Source: Gammaproteobacteria bacterium (lineage in GTDB: Bacteria > Pseudomonadota > Gammaproteobacteria > Pseudomonadales > Azotimanducaceae). Taken from it: a DNA stretch of 64,000 bases. The stretch covers positions 310,001 to 374,000 of the forward strand of contig JAPOVV010000110.1 in the NCBI GenBank assembly GCA_026707945.1, written 5' to 3'. The translations under genes and the position numbers were made by a program. Shown here in pieces: positions 9,356 through 18,841 of this stretch; position 1 is the first letter of the stretch; each line of letters starts with the position of its first letter. The notes beneath the pieces were generated by a model. It was not told the origin of the DNA, ran no database searches, and worked only from the letters and a program-made list of their open reading frames with translations.

Positions 9356-9939
9356 GCCAAAGGAATCCTTAAGAAATTTCGCAATATGTCATGACCTGGA
9401 CGGGTCTTAATCGATTCGGGATGAAACTGAACGCCGAATATCGGATACTCATTGTGCTCAAGCGCCATGATCTCATCAACATCGCCTTGTGATGTTTCGC
9501 TCCAAGCTGTCATCTTTAGGTTCGACGGTAGTGAATCCAGTTCGACTACGAGCGAGTGATACCGCGTCGCCGTGAATCCGTCATCAATCCCATCAAAAAT
9601 CCCATGGCCACGGTGATGAATGGTTGAGAGTTTGCCATGCATAACCGTGTGCGCGCGATCAACCTTTCCTCCGAATGCCTCTCCAATGCACTGATGTCCC
9701 AGGCAGACGCCAAGCAATGGCTTCAACTTACCAAATCGACGAACCACATCCACCGATATTCCAGCTTCTTTCGGGGTGCATGGTCCAGGCGAAAGTACGA
9801 TCCGTTCTGGATCGAGCGCTTCAATTTCGTCCAACGATATTTCGTCGTTGCGATGTACTTCAACATCCGCTCCGAGCTCACCTAAATACTGCACCAAGTT
9901 GTAGGTGAACGAGTCATAGTTGTCGATCATCAAGATCAT
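9352..9939 (-). CDS. trpG: anthranilate synthase component II (glutamine amidotransferase)
   Basis: Class I glutamine amidotransferase supplying ammonia to TrpE. At 195 residues it is a stand-alone subunit. It opens MILMIDNYDSFTYNLVQYL; the nucleophile is Cys79 in GVCLGHQ, and His173 and Glu175 in QFHPES complete the triad. It could also serve PabB for p-aminobenzoate, as amphibolic TrpG/PabA proteins do in some bacteria; sequence alone does not distinguish these. It heads the trpGDC-osmC-VOC set and is divergent from a PEBP-like gene. trpE is about 6.7 kb away on the same strand. Confidence 0.95.
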   Translation of the reverse strand: MILMIDNYDSFTYNLVQYLGELGADVEVHRNDEISLDEIEALDPERIVLSPGPCTPKEAGISVDVVRRFGKLKPLLGVCLGHQCIGEAFGGKVDRAHTVMHGKLSTIHHRGHGIFDGIDDGFTATRYHSLVVELDSLPSNLKMTAWSETSQGDVDEIMALEHNEYPIFGVQFHPESIKTRPGHDILRNFLRIPLA

Positions 9940-9984
9940 AATCGTCTCGCACTAAATCAGAGAATAGACGTCAGTCGTTGGGAC

Positions 9985-10005
9985 TACTTCGTATCTATAC
10001 GAGTA
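9985..10005. promoter_or_regulatory. palindromic operator-like site between trpG and the PEBP gene
   Basis: In the 115-base divergent spacer, TCGTA at 9989-9993 and TACGA at 9998-10002 form an inverted repeat around TCTA, and the symmetry extends outward to TACT and AGTA with one extra base. Location and symmetry fit a regulator site for the divergent pair, but no regulator is identified. Confidence 0.3.
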
Positions 10006-10054
10006 GATAACATACAGAGAGCTTTCCAATATTCTATGACGAGGAAAACAACAT

Positions 10055-10531
10055 ATGGGCTTCGCGTTATCTGGTATGCAATTGACAAGCAGTGCATTTT
10101 CTGCTGGCGGTGCGATTCCTTCAAAGCACACCGGTGAGGGTGAGGACGTCTCCCCAGCCCTCGCATGGTCTGACGCACCTGAGGGCACGAAAGCGTTCGC
10201 GATCGTATGCCATGACCCCGATGCACCACTTCTGACTCCGAAGGGGTATGGATTCGTACACTGGGTTTTGTATGGCATCCCGGGTGACGTCGCCAATCTT
10301 GCCGAGAACTCAGGCGGCTACACCCAAGGGAGCAACGACTTCGGCAATGCAGGCTATGGTGGGCCTATGCCGCCAGAAGGTCATGGTGTCCATAACTACT
10401 TCTTTTGGGTGCTCGCATTAGACGATGAACTCGATTTACCGGCCGGACTGTCCATGCTGGAACTATTCGATAGCGTAGAACCGCACTGCATCGGTATGAA
10501 CAGATTGGTTGGTACATATCAACGCGATTGA
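10055..10531 (+). CDS. YbhB/YbcL-family Raf kinase inhibitor-like (PEBP) protein
   Basis: A 158-residue protein of the phosphatidylethanolamine-binding protein fold. Family hallmarks are GEGEDVSPALAW, the CHDPDAPL ligand-pocket motif near residue 50, FVHWVLYGIP, and the GHGVHNYFFWVLALD strand with the conserved His and Tyr. Bacterial members are cytoplasmic or periplasmic proteins of unclear function; this one has no signal peptide. It is transcribed away from trpG and converges on the lipase-like gene. Confidence 0.88.
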   Translation: MGFALSGMQLTSSAFSAGGAIPSKHTGEGEDVSPALAWSDAPEGTKAFAIVCHDPDAPLLTPKGYGFVHWVLYGIPGDVANLAENSGGYTQGSNDFGNAGYGGPMPPEGHGVHNYFFWVLALDDELDLPAGLSMLELFDSVEPHCIGMNRLVGTYQRD

Positions 10532-10541
10532 TTCAACCCTC

Positions 10542-11285
10542 TCAGTCTGAATCAGAATCCGCAATTTGCTCCGCAACGTAACTGATCGACCAATTGTGAC
10601 CTAGTCGACGTTCTCGATAGGTCTCCGGAAGCTCGACGACGATGCTGTTTGGTATGTCAACCACCATCGGGTTTTGGTCCATTCGGTTGAAGGCGTTATC
10701 TAGCTCGAATCTTGTTCGCCACTGGATGAAACGGACGTTTTTCTGTTTTCCCATTGGTAGTTGACTCGGGCATGCTTCGTTGACCTCACCCGACAATGCG
10801 TTCAGAGGCGCCGCGACCGTATGGATTGTTAATGGCAGATCAGCATCCCATGAATCTGCTAGTTGAGCGACCACTACGCCGCCTAACGAGTGACCGATGA
10901 CCGAAACCGATGAGTAGCGAGAGTTGTCTACTAGCTCGTTCTGGATCGACGCTTTTATCTCCTCAACCACTTCCAGCTGACAGCGACGGTCGTTGGTATC
11001 CCAATTAAAAAAGAACATGTGGCGCGTGTCGTTATTGATCGTTTGTAACGGATACACCCACTCGTATCCCTCCGAGCGCCAACCATGTACGCCAATAAAT
11101 AACTCATCAGCATCAGGCTCTTCAGGCTCGATCGCATGCAAACCATAAGGCAACTCGACTAAGCGTGATCCTGATTCTTTGACGCCTTCCCCTGCATTTA
11201 GGGAACCCAACCAAGGAAACGATTCATCCGCTGCAAACGCGCAGCAAGACAAAGGAATAAGACAAAGGGCGATCAGTCTTTTCAT
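10542..11285 (-). CDS. secreted alpha/beta-hydrolase (lipase-like)
   Basis: A 247-residue protein with an N-terminal signal peptide (MKRLIALCLIPLSCCAFA then an acidic mature start). The C-C in the cleavage region leaves open a lipoprotein, but the residues before it do not match a lipobox well. The mature part has the strand LFIGVHGWR (oxyanion region), the nucleophile elbow GHSLGG with Ser133, an acidic residue further on and a His in RLGHNWS that could complete the triad. It resembles DUF900/lipase-class-3-like hydrolases. It lies 3 bases after the acyl-CoA dehydrogenase gene and may process an extracellular ester; that is inference. Confidence 0.75.
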   Translation of the reverse strand: MKRLIALCLIPLSCCAFAADESFPWLGSLNAGEGVKESGSRLVELPYGLHAIEPEEPDADELFIGVHGWRSEGYEWVYPLQTINNDTRHMFFFNWDTNDRRCQLEVVEEIKASIQNELVDNSRYSSVSVIGHSLGGVVVAQLADSWDADLPLTIHTVAAPLNALSGEVNEACPSQLPMGKQKNVRFIQWRTRFELDNAFNRMDQNPMVVDIPNSIVVELPETYRERRLGHNWSISYVAEQIADSDSD

Positions 11286-11288
11286 GGA

Positions 11289-12437
11289 CTAATCTGGCAG
11301 ACCAAGTACACGCTTCGCAATGATGTTAAGTTGCACTTCGTTACTACCGCCCGCGATGGAACGAGCCTTACCAGCGAGCCAAGTACGCGTCATGGTGAGT
11401 TCCGAAGATGAGTAAGGGCCACTCTCGTTACCCAGCCCTTGAGTTCCCATTAACGAAATCTGGAGTTCAGACCGTTCCTTCGCAAGCGTCGCTCCGTAGT
11501 ACTTAAAAATTGACGTGGCAGGACCTGGAGTATTACCTTCCGACTCCTCAACGGTTCGTCGTTGCGTCAGATTCATACACTCAGTGTCAATGAGATTTTT
11601 GAGGATGCGCTGATGCAATGCGGGGTTCGTGTTTTCCGCGTATAAGGATTCAAGTCGAGGCAAATCGATACCAGCCTCACGGTTGCCCCCTGACGCAAGG
11701 GAGAGTATGCCGGAGCGCTCGTGCTGAAGTAGCCGTTTTGCAACCGTCCAACCCTCGTTTTCGTTGCTGACCAAGTCGTCTCGGTTTGCGATCGCGTCAT
11801 CAAAAAAAGTCTCACAAAACGGTGACGCGCCGGAAATTAGTCGAATCGGTCGAACCGTGACGCCTGGCTGATTCATGCTGAATAGGATGAAACTTATGCC
11901 TTCGTGCTTGGGAACATCCGGGTTAGTTCGTACCAGACAAAAAATCCAATCCGCGAAATTAGCACCGGAAGTCCAAATCTTCTGTCCATTGATCACGTAG
12001 TGATCGCCCCGGTTTTCAGCGCGGGTCTGCAAAGACGCCAGATCAGAACCCGACCCCGGTTCCGAATAACCTTGACACCACCAAACCTCACCTCGTGCAA
12101 TACGTGGCAAATGCCGGAGTTTTTGCTCCTCGCTTCCAAACTCTAGCAACGTCGGCCCAAGCATCGAAACACCCATCCCTGCGACAGGTGACCGTATGTT
12201 CAGATCGCGCATTTCCTCAAGCATGACCACCCATTGGTCCTTGGAAAACCCTGCCCCACCATACTTCGTTTCCCAGTTCGGTACCGTTAACCCTTCTTCC
12301 GCGCATCGATCAAGCCAAAGGCGTTGGTCGTCAGTCATAGGAGACTTAGTACCACCACCTGGCACATCTCCAGGACCACGGCAGCTATCTGGACAGTTTG
12401 AGTCCAACCATTCTCGGATTTCAGTACGAAAGGACAC
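11289..12437 (-). CDS. acyl-CoA dehydrogenase family protein
   Basis: FAD-dependent acyl-CoA dehydrogenase of 382 residues, full length for the family. It has the N-terminal helical domain, the central beta-barrel segment WWCQGYSEPGSGSDLASLQTRA (FAD/substrate contact, compare the usual G-x-T-E-P-x-A-G-S-D), YVINGQKIWTSGA and a C-terminal helical bundle ending AGGSNEVQLNIIAKRVLGLP, matching the usual G-T-x-E-I-Q-x-x-I-I-A-R. The catalytic base cannot be placed with confidence. Probably oxidises a branched, steroid or terpenoid side-chain acyl-CoA, as many such stand-alone paralogues do; this is inference. It belongs with the lipase-like gene downstream. Confidence 0.9.
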   Translation of the reverse strand: MSFRTEIREWLDSNCPDSCRGPGDVPGGGTKSPMTDDQRLWLDRCAEEGLTVPNWETKYGGAGFSKDQWVVMLEEMRDLNIRSPVAGMGVSMLGPTLLEFGSEEQKLRHLPRIARGEVWWCQGYSEPGSGSDLASLQTRAENRGDHYVINGQKIWTSGANFADWIFCLVRTNPDVPKHEGISFILFSMNQPGVTVRPIRLISGASPFCETFFDDAIANRDDLVSNENEGWTVAKRLLQHERSGILSLASGGNREAGIDLPRLESLYAENTNPALHQRILKNLIDTECMNLTQRRTVEESEGNTPGPATSIFKYYGATLAKERSELQISLMGTQGLGNESGPYSSSELTMTRTWLAGKARSIAGGSNEVQLNIIAKRVLGLPD

Positions 12438-12503
12438 TTAGAGACCTCTTTTCTGTCGTGTATTGAAGATTATCGTGACACCTTTACCCGCAATCGGAGC
12501 GCA

Positions 12504-15500
12504 TCACTCAGGTAGTGGCTCGAAGTTCGGCACATGGTTCGAACCTTTCGAAGGCCAGACTTCCGCGAGATCGTCACCATGCCGGATGATGCCATTTCTA
12601 ATCACTAGTTCGATATCAATACTTGATCTAATGTCATCGTAAGGATTCGAGTTTAGTACAACGAGGTCAGCAAGTTTGCCGACCTCAAGCGAACCTAAAT
12701 CTTGCGCAACGCCCAACATTTCTGCCGCATGACGGGTCCCCGCACGAACCGCCTCAAAGTTGGTAAACCCGCCGGAACTCAACGCCCAAAGCTCCCAATG
12801 GAAACCTAAGCCATTTAGCTGACCATGCGAGCCCACTCCTACTCGTCCCCCTGCACTTACGATCGCGTGTGCGCTTTGTGCATGTCGACTAAAAACGTGG
12901 GCATCCGCATGAACCCAAGGTCTTCTTAATAACTTCGCTTCCAAAACGGAAGGGGGCGTGAAGCGCGCCAGCTTAGTGTCTTCACGCGGATTCTCACTAA
13001 TGAAAAAATGATTCTCACCGAACGGACCACCATAGGAAACCAGCAGCGTCGGTGTATAAGCCATCTTCGTGCTGGCCATTAGATGGATGACGTCGTCGTA
13101 AATACCAATCACGGGAAGATTGTGTTCGAGACCCGTGAATCCATCGATTGCGTGAGTGAGACCTAATTTCAAATCCAACGCACCTTCAGTAGTGGGATTC
13201 AATTCGAGTTCGCGCGCCGCCGCAACAATCCATTGGCGTTGCTCGCGATTACCTGGTATGTACGACTTGAGGTTGCGGACACCGTAGTGTTCCTTGTAGC
13301 GTCGGAGGACACCTATCGCATCGCGTTTTGATTCGAATGCCGTATCGCTAAATATGCCGGGACCGGTCGACATGACGCGTGGACCAACCATGCGTCCCGC
13401 GTCAACCAAATTCTGATATTCGATCACGTCAACCGTGCTTGGTTGAACATCAATGGCGGTGGTCACACCATACGCGAGATTTGCCAACAATGCCCATGAT
13501 TCACCACTAACAACGCCTCGATATATTGGAAAATGAGCATGCGTGTCGATATAGCCTGGAACGACGAATTTGCCCGTGAAGTCGAATTCGTCCGTACCTT
13601 GCGCAACGAGTAGATCTTCGCCGATTGCGGCGATTCGATCGCCATCGATCAGTAAGTCAGTATTGAGCAGTGGCGCTGCTTCATCTGACGCAACCGTCAA
13701 CAGAGTCGCGTTTCGAAGTACGACTGATCTATTCGGCTCTTGGCGTGGTACATATATTTCGACCCGCTGTGAGAAGACATCTGAGTGGTCCTCTGCTAGC
13801 GGCTTCTCACCATTTTTACCAGCTTCCTTCTGATCTTCTTCTTCTTTCTCTTCCTGTAAGAACACGGACGAGATTGCTCGGTGTTGGATCGTGTGACCTA
13901 TCGACCAATATGCACGCTCGCCCGTCGCATCCCACGCGAAATCGTCGACACCGACATCGGTCAACCGTTCGCACGGTAACGAGCACCGAGTCACTCTAGT
14001 CTTCACAGGCGCAGCATGCGGACCTAGCAACTTCACGATGTATAGTTGATTCGCCTGCTTAACTAACGCATGCCGACCATCCGGCGAAACGCGAATGCGA
14101 AATGCAGGGAGACCGTCTCTGGAGTTGTAGATTCCTGGGCCGGAAATATCCAAGTGTTTTCGTAGGTCGGTGCCATCTAGTCTCATTGAATAAAGACCCG
14201 CTTCCCCCGCTGCGAACATTCCCGGCCACTCGTAAACGTAAATTCGATCTGATTCAGGTCCGTAATGAGGATCGTAGAAATTCGGAGCGTGCGCGATCAG
14301 CTTGGTGACACCGTCCTCAATCCGCACTTGTACTAGATCCGTACCGATCCCTTGTCCGAAATCTGACGCGCGCGTTGCTCTTTCAAAGGCGGAAGCGCGC
14401 AATGCAATCACCGCTTTCCCATCCTCGCGCCACAATGGATCGACGTAGAAACCGGCTGCCTTCGTCACCCGAATCGGGTTGGCATTCGCTCTGGTCCGCA
14501 CCCGCCAAATATGGCCGCCTTCTTGCGACCAATCAACAAACGCAACCTGGCGTCCATTAGGCGCCCACGTCGGTTGTGCAGCAAACATTGACGGTGGGGT
14601 CAATTCGATCAGCTTTCCCGACTCAAATTCGTAGATGTAAATCTGCGCTAGCGCGGAAAAAGCCACCCTTGAGCGATCTGGGGAAATTTCAATACCACGT
14701 ATGAGTTGCGCCTTTACTGGTCCTAACCCAACCCGATAGGGGAAATGAAGTCGCTCAACTCGGTCAAGCTTCAAGGGGATTTCGAACGAAATCTCAAACG
14801 TTTCGCGAGTGTCGAGTCTTATCCCGTGAAGTCCGCCATTGTTGGTGAAATAAACGACATCGCCCGCCGGTGAAAACACCGGCTTTGGCAAGAGATCACG
14901 CGTGAAGCGGGACTCCTGTTCGTCTCTTTGAACCGGATACGCAAACCATTCGTCGTGACCCGATCGGAGATCTCGGATACGTAGTCCCGTCTTGGTGTCA
15001 AAGCGAGTGGCGTACACCAGCTTGGTACCATCCGGCGATAGCGACGGTCGGAACGCGCTTCCCACCGCAGCGGTCAGTTCTACATGCTCATTAGTAGATA
15101 GTTCAAGGCGACGTATCTGCCAAAGCGGTAACTGCTGGTTGTAACCAAATCCACCTTCTTTGAACGCGTGATACAGATAACGACCATCCGTGCTGTAGAT
15201 CGCGCCCGTAAAGTTATGTGAATCTGTCGCGGAACCAGATCTTCGCGGCGCTAATCGCACGCCTTTGCCGCCGGCCATGTGGTACGCCCAAATGCGATAC
15301 ACCCGGGTTTTCCAACTCCCGACTGATACGATCACGTGGGATCCATCTGGCGCCCAAGAAGGTGACATCAGCTCCGAGTCTTTCGATGTATCCGAAAGCT
15401 CACGCGCCGCGGTTCCGTCAGCGCGCATGATCCATACGTTCTCGTGACCTGACCGATCGGAAATAAATGCGATATGTTCGCCGTCCGGTGAATAAACCGG

Positions 15501-15737
15501 TTGAGAATCGAACGCGAGTCCAGTCGTTAATGGCTCAGCGACCCCTCCCTCAACCGGTAGCGTATACAAGTCACCTAGAACCTCAAGCACGAAAGTCTCT
15601 CCGTGGGGTGCAAGATCGAAGGAGAGCCACGTAACGGTTGAAGTAGACAGATCTAGCGTCGCGTTACTTTCTAGAGAGAGTTCCGCCTCGACGGAGAAAC
15701 TCAACAGCACTGAGATCGTTACGAGACTGCGTCTCAT
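12504..15737 (-). CDS. exported TolB-like beta-propeller / amidohydrolase fusion protein
   Basis: A 1077-residue protein with a signal peptide (MRRSLVTISVLLSFSVEAE). Residues from about 30 to 620 contain many PD40/TolB-type propeller blades, seen as repeats such as YSPDGEHIAFISDRSG, WAPDGSHV, LSPDGTKLVYATR and WAPNGRQVAF. A low-complexity acidic/lysine stretch near 635-650 links this to an amidohydrolase domain from about 665 to the end. The latter has the metal-binding DTHAHFP around residue 732, a GLEHNLP segment, GVGSHGQLNGLG and a C-terminal GSLEVGKLADLVVLNSNP composite sandwich. The same architecture is known in marine bacteria as amidohydrolase with PD40 repeats. Probably a periplasmic or surface peptidase/hydrolase; the substrate is unknown. 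Confidence 0.88.
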   Translation of the reverse strand: MRRSLVTISVLLSFSVEAELSLESNATLDLSTSTVTWLSFDLAPHGETFVLEVLGDLYTLPVEGGVAEPLTTGLAFDSQPVYSPDGEHIAFISDRSGHENVWIMRADGTAARELSDTSKDSELMSPSWAPDGSHVIVSVGSWKTRVYRIWAYHMAGGKGVRLAPRRSGSATDSHNFTGAIYSTDGRYLYHAFKEGGFGYNQQLPLWQIRRLELSTNEHVELTAAVGSAFRPSLSPDGTKLVYATRFDTKTGLRIRDLRSGHDEWFAYPVQRDEQESRFTRDLLPKPVFSPAGDVVYFTNNGGLHGIRLDTRETFEISFEIPLKLDRVERLHFPYRVGLGPVKAQLIRGIEISPDRSRVAFSALAQIYIYEFESGKLIELTPPSMFAAQPTWAPNGRQVAFVDWSQEGGHIWRVRTRANANPIRVTKAAGFYVDPLWREDGKAVIALRASAFERATRASDFGQGIGTDLVQVRIEDGVTKLIAHAPNFYDPHYGPESDRIYVYEWPGMFAAGEAGLYSMRLDGTDLRKHLDISGPGIYNSRDGLPAFRIRVSPDGRHALVKQANQLYIVKLLGPHAAPVKTRVTRCSLPCERLTDVGVDDFAWDATGERAYWSIGHTIQHRAISSVFLQEEKEEEDQKEAGKNGEKPLAEDHSDVFSQRVEIYVPRQEPNRSVVLRNATLLTVASDEAAPLLNTDLLIDGDRIAAIGEDLLVAQGTDEFDFTGKFVVPGYIDTHAHFPIYRGVVSGESWALLANLAYGVTTAIDVQPSTVDVIEYQNLVDAGRMVGPRVMSTGPGIFSDTAFESKRDAIGVLRRYKEHYGVRNLKSYIPGNREQRQWIVAAARELELNPTTEGALDLKLGLTHAIDGFTGLEHNLPVIGIYDDVIHLMASTKMAYTPTLLVSYGGPFGENHFFISENPREDTKLARFTPPSVLEAKLLRRPWVHADAHVFSRHAQSAHAIVSAGGRVGVGSHGQLNGLGFHWELWALSSGGFTNFEAVRAGTRHAAEMLGVAQDLGSLEVGKLADLVVLNSNPYDDIRSSIDIELVIRNGIIRHGDDLAEVWPSKGSNHVPNFEPLPE

Positions 15738-15763
15738 GGCCTATAACCTCTCACAACGAACAC

Positions 15764-16600
15764 TCAATTTGATGCGTCTTCCGCACCTACCTGACTTTCC
15801 AAGCGATTCAGTGCTTCACGGATTTCGTGGATTTCCATCAATAGTGCATCGGTTCGTGACTGTTCGCCAATTTCTTCGCGCAACTTCTCGTACCGTTCGT
15901 GCAAACCTTCTTGCGTCGCTCGATCATGATTCGATATGACCACTGCAATAATCAAGTTAAAAACAACAAAGGTCCCGACCAGTACCAGTGACACGAAATA
16001 CATCCATGCCCACCAATGTGCTTCCATTGCTGCATACATGATGTCTGTCCAATCCTCAAGCGTGACGATGCGAAACAACGAGAGTAGTGAAATTCCGAGT
16101 GAGCGCCAATGGGTTGGGTCAATTTCTGCAAAGAGGTAGTGACCTGCAACGCCGTAGACATAGAAGATGACTACCGTTAACGCCACGATATTGAGCATTC
16201 CTGGTAACGACCGAACCAAGACCGTGACGAGCACTCGTAGTGAAGGGATAACAGAAAGCACACGAAGCAAACGTAATACGCGCGCCAACATCGGTATGTA
16301 GCCCGAACCGGGAATGAGACAAAGCACCACAACGATGAAATCGAAAACGTTCCAACCATCTTTGAAGTAATCGTGCATCCGAGGATGATGGGCGACGATC
16401 TTGATGATCGCTTCAACGACGAAGATGCCAACCGCAACCTGATTGAAAAGCTGCAACCAAAAGCCATACGCATCATTGATACTGTCGACCGTCTCGAGTC
16501 CAATGACAACACCATTGACCAAGATCACGGTCGTAATACCGTTTAAAAACCAGGAAGAGTCAGCAACTCTCTTCGCTAGTTGGACGATTTGAGTCTTCAT
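15764..16600 (-). CDS. BacNav-type voltage-gated cation channel
   Basis: A 278-residue six-transmembrane ion channel subunit, expected to form a homotetramer. S1-S3 occupy about 17-95; S4 is seen near 104-125 with arginines spaced by three (R107, R110, R113) in ARVLRLLRVL; S5, the pore loop and S6 follow at 134-225, and a C-terminal region rich in Glu, Arg and Leu (240-272) is a predicted coiled-coil tetramer. The selectivity filter is TLEDWTD at 180-186. NaChBac has TLESWAS, and a Ca2+-selective mutant of it carries extra Asp at these positions. Its start overlaps the trpE stop by 4 bases, so it is translationally coupled to trpE. Confidence 0.92.
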   Translation of the reverse strand: MKTQIVQLAKRVADSSWFLNGITTVILVNGVVIGLETVDSINDAYGFWLQLFNQVAVGIFVVEAIIKIVAHHPRMHDYFKDGWNVFDFIVVVLCLIPGSGYIPMLARVLRLLRVLSVIPSLRVLVTVLVRSLPGMLNIVALTVVIFYVYGVAGHYLFAEIDPTHWRSLGISLLSLFRIVTLEDWTDIMYAAMEAHWWAWMYFVSLVLVGTFVVFNLIIAVVISNHDRATQEGLHERYEKLREEIGEQSRTDALLMEIHEIREALNRLESQVGAEDASN

Positions 16601-18075
16601 GGAATACCCTGTTTCGCCAAACTTGCGGCCTGAAATAGTGATCGTGCCTTATTCATGCACTCTTTCCACTCTAGTTCTGGAATCGAATCAGCGACGATCC
16701 CTGCACCCGTTTCGATGTACAGTAGGTTGTCCTTAATCACCGCAGTACGAATCGCGATCGCCATATCGAGATTTCCGTTCCACGCCAGGTAACCAACCGC
16801 GCCTGCGTAAACGCCTCGTTTAACCGGCTCAAGTTCGTCAATGATTTCCATCGCGCGTATCTTTGGCGCGCCACTTAGCGTTCCGACGGGTAATGTAGCG
16901 CGAAGTACATCAATCGCCGTCTTATCATCGGCTAGTTCGCCCTCAACATGCGAAGCGATATGAAACACGTGGGCGTAGCGTTCGATCTTGAATTGTTCCG
17001 TTACGCGCACGGTTCCGACCTTGCAGACCCGTCCTAGATCGTTGCGACCTAGATCAACTAGCATCAAATGTTCCGCGATCTCCTTCGGATCGTCGATTAG
17101 CTCCTGTGCCATCGCACGGTCTTCTTCTTCATCTCTTCCACGTCGACGAGTACCTGCTAGCGGCCGATTGACGACTTTTCCGTTCTCAACCTGTGCCAAT
17201 ATTTCTGGCGAGGAACCAACGATATGGAAATCGTCAAGTCGCATAAAGTACATGTATGGGGATGGATTCAAGCTGCGTAACGCTCTATACAGTTGAATCG
17301 AAGGTATATCGAACGGAATCGTCATCCGTTGCGCAAGTACAACTTGCATGACATCACCTGCTCGAATGTACTCGCGTGTACGTTCAACCGCATCCATGAA
17401 TGCATCGCGACCGAAGCCGGAAACAAAAGCGTCCTCGGGTATAGGTTCTGCACCAGTCGACGAACGCAAATTAGGAATAGTCGCAACCATACCGACCGAG
17501 ATTTCCTTCAGTCTCTCATGCCCCTGCGCCCACGCATCCGGCTGGGTTGGATCGACCATGACAATGATCGTGACATGGCTAGTCAAGTTATCGAAAACCA
17601 CGACCTCGTCGGACACCATCAGCAATATGTCAGGGGTGTGCACATCATCAGGAGGTGTCGAGTGGCGCAGTCTTTTTTCGATGAACCGAATCGTGTCGTA
17701 CCCGAAATACCCGACGAGACCACCAAAGAACCTTGGCATCCCCTTTATCTCCGGGACTCGGAATTGCTGTTGAAAGGCGTCGATATAGGCCAACGGATCG
17801 TCGCACTCGGTTCGCTCTGTAACCGAACCACGAACCTCTTTCGTGATGGAACGTCCCACTACACGCAGCACCTGCGTCGCAGGCAATCCGATAATCGAAT
17901 ATCGAGACCACCGATCGCCACTGCTGGCAGCAGACTCAAGTAAATAACTAAAGGGTTGGTCGGCCAACTTGCGATATACAGATAACGGCGTATCCATGTC
18001 GCCGAACACGGTTAAGTTGAGCGGAATACGGTTGTATCCCTGCTCAGCCAATGCTTGGAATTCGTCCTGATTCAT
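16597..18075 (-). CDS. trpE: anthranilate synthase component I
   Basis: Makes anthranilate from chorismate with ammonia delivered by TrpG. The 492 residues form the usual chorismate-binding fold. The N-terminal LLESA segment near residue 46 corresponds to the Trp feedback site. The C-terminal catalytic part contains MQVVLAQRM, NPSPYMYFM, GSSPE, RPLAGTRRRG, DLGRNDLGRV, and ATLPVGTLSGAPKIRAMEIIDELEP. I found no Trp-rich leader peptide or attenuator upstream, so control is probably allosteric or at a distant promoter. It follows gph after about 100 bases; the order rpe-gph-trpE is as in Pseudomonas. Confidence 0.97.
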   Translation of the reverse strand: MNQDEFQALAEQGYNRIPLNLTVFGDMDTPLSVYRKLADQPFSYLLESAASSGDRWSRYSIIGLPATQVLRVVGRSITKEVRGSVTERTECDDPLAYIDAFQQQFRVPEIKGMPRFFGGLVGYFGYDTIRFIEKRLRHSTPPDDVHTPDILLMVSDEVVVFDNLTSHVTIIVMVDPTQPDAWAQGHERLKEISVGMVATIPNLRSSTGAEPIPEDAFVSGFGRDAFMDAVERTREYIRAGDVMQVVLAQRMTIPFDIPSIQLYRALRSLNPSPYMYFMRLDDFHIVGSSPEILAQVENGKVVNRPLAGTRRRGRDEEEDRAMAQELIDDPKEIAEHLMLVDLGRNDLGRVCKVGTVRVTEQFKIERYAHVFHIASHVEGELADDKTAIDVLRATLPVGTLSGAPKIRAMEIIDELEPVKRGVYAGAVGYLAWNGNLDMAIAIRTAVIKDNLLYIETGAGIVADSIPELEWKECMNKARSLFQAASLAKQGIP

Positions 18076-18172
18076 GAGATTCTCGATTTATCGAAGCACG
18101 ACCCGAAGGCCGGCAGTTGTTGGTTAAAGGATCAAATACTCTGACGCCAACGAGGACGAGGACGAATAGATC

Positions 18173-18841
18173 TCACAGCAACTGACTAAATGAATCGATG
18201 ATATGGTCAGCACCCAGCTCGATGGCTGGGGTGTTGTGGTTATAGCCTTCTCGCATACACACCACCGGGCAACCCGCCGCGCGAGCAGCCTTTACATCGG
18301 TAGTCGAATCACCGACGAACAACGTTTCGGACGGCACAGAAACCAACTCATTACATGCGTACAAAATAGGCTGCGGCTCCGGTTTTCGGACTTGCAGCGT
18401 ATCACCACCTACGACGATATTGAAGAACTTATACAAGTCGAATTCACGGAGAAGCTGCATCGACAAGCCCTGGAGCTTATTAGTAACAACCCCCAGCTTG
18501 TGCGTGCGTGACGCTAATGTGCACAGTGAATCCACGACGCCAGGATACGGAACACTGTCAACAGCGATGCGCTCACCGTAGCGCTCAAGGAAAAACGCGA
18601 AATACGCCTCAATTTGGTCATCGTCTAGTTGCGACTCGCCTTGATGTTTTATTGCTTGTGCGAGCATGACTTTAGCGCCGTGACCCACCCACAACCGCGT
18701 TAAATCAAGTCCGACCTCTTCGTAACCCGCATGTATGAGTGTCGCATTGAGGGCGTGCATCAAATCAGGTGCCGTGTCGACAAGCGTTCCGTCCAAGTCG
18801 AAAAGGTACGCGTCGTAGGTTTCAATTCCGTTAGATGTCAT
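18173..18841 (-). CDS. gph: phosphoglycolate phosphatase
   Basis: HAD-superfamily phosphatase of 222 residues that removes phosphoglycolate, a by-product of DNA 3-prime phosphoglycolate repair. Motif I is DLDGTLVDTAPDL at 15-27, with a helical cap domain after it, motif II VVTNK, motif III K in VRKPEP, and motif IV VGDSTTDVKAA. The neighbours rpe (4-base overlap) and trpE support the gph assignment over other HAD phosphatases. Confidence 0.93.
   Translation of the reverse strand: MTSNGIETYDAYLFDLDGTLVDTAPDLMHALNATLIHAGYEEVGLDLTRLWVGHGAKVMLAQAIKHQGESQLDDDQIEAYFAFFLERYGERIAVDSVPYPGVVDSLCTLASRTHKLGVVTNKLQGLSMQLLREFDLYKFFNIVVGGDTLQVRKPEPQPILYACNELVSVPSETLFVGDSTTDVKAARAAGCPVVCMREGYNHNTPAIELGADHIIDSFSQLL

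Noticed and set aside
18076..18172. Tryptophan attenuator upstream of trpE
   Set aside because: No leader peptide with Trp codons and no alternative hairpin pair could be found in the spacer.
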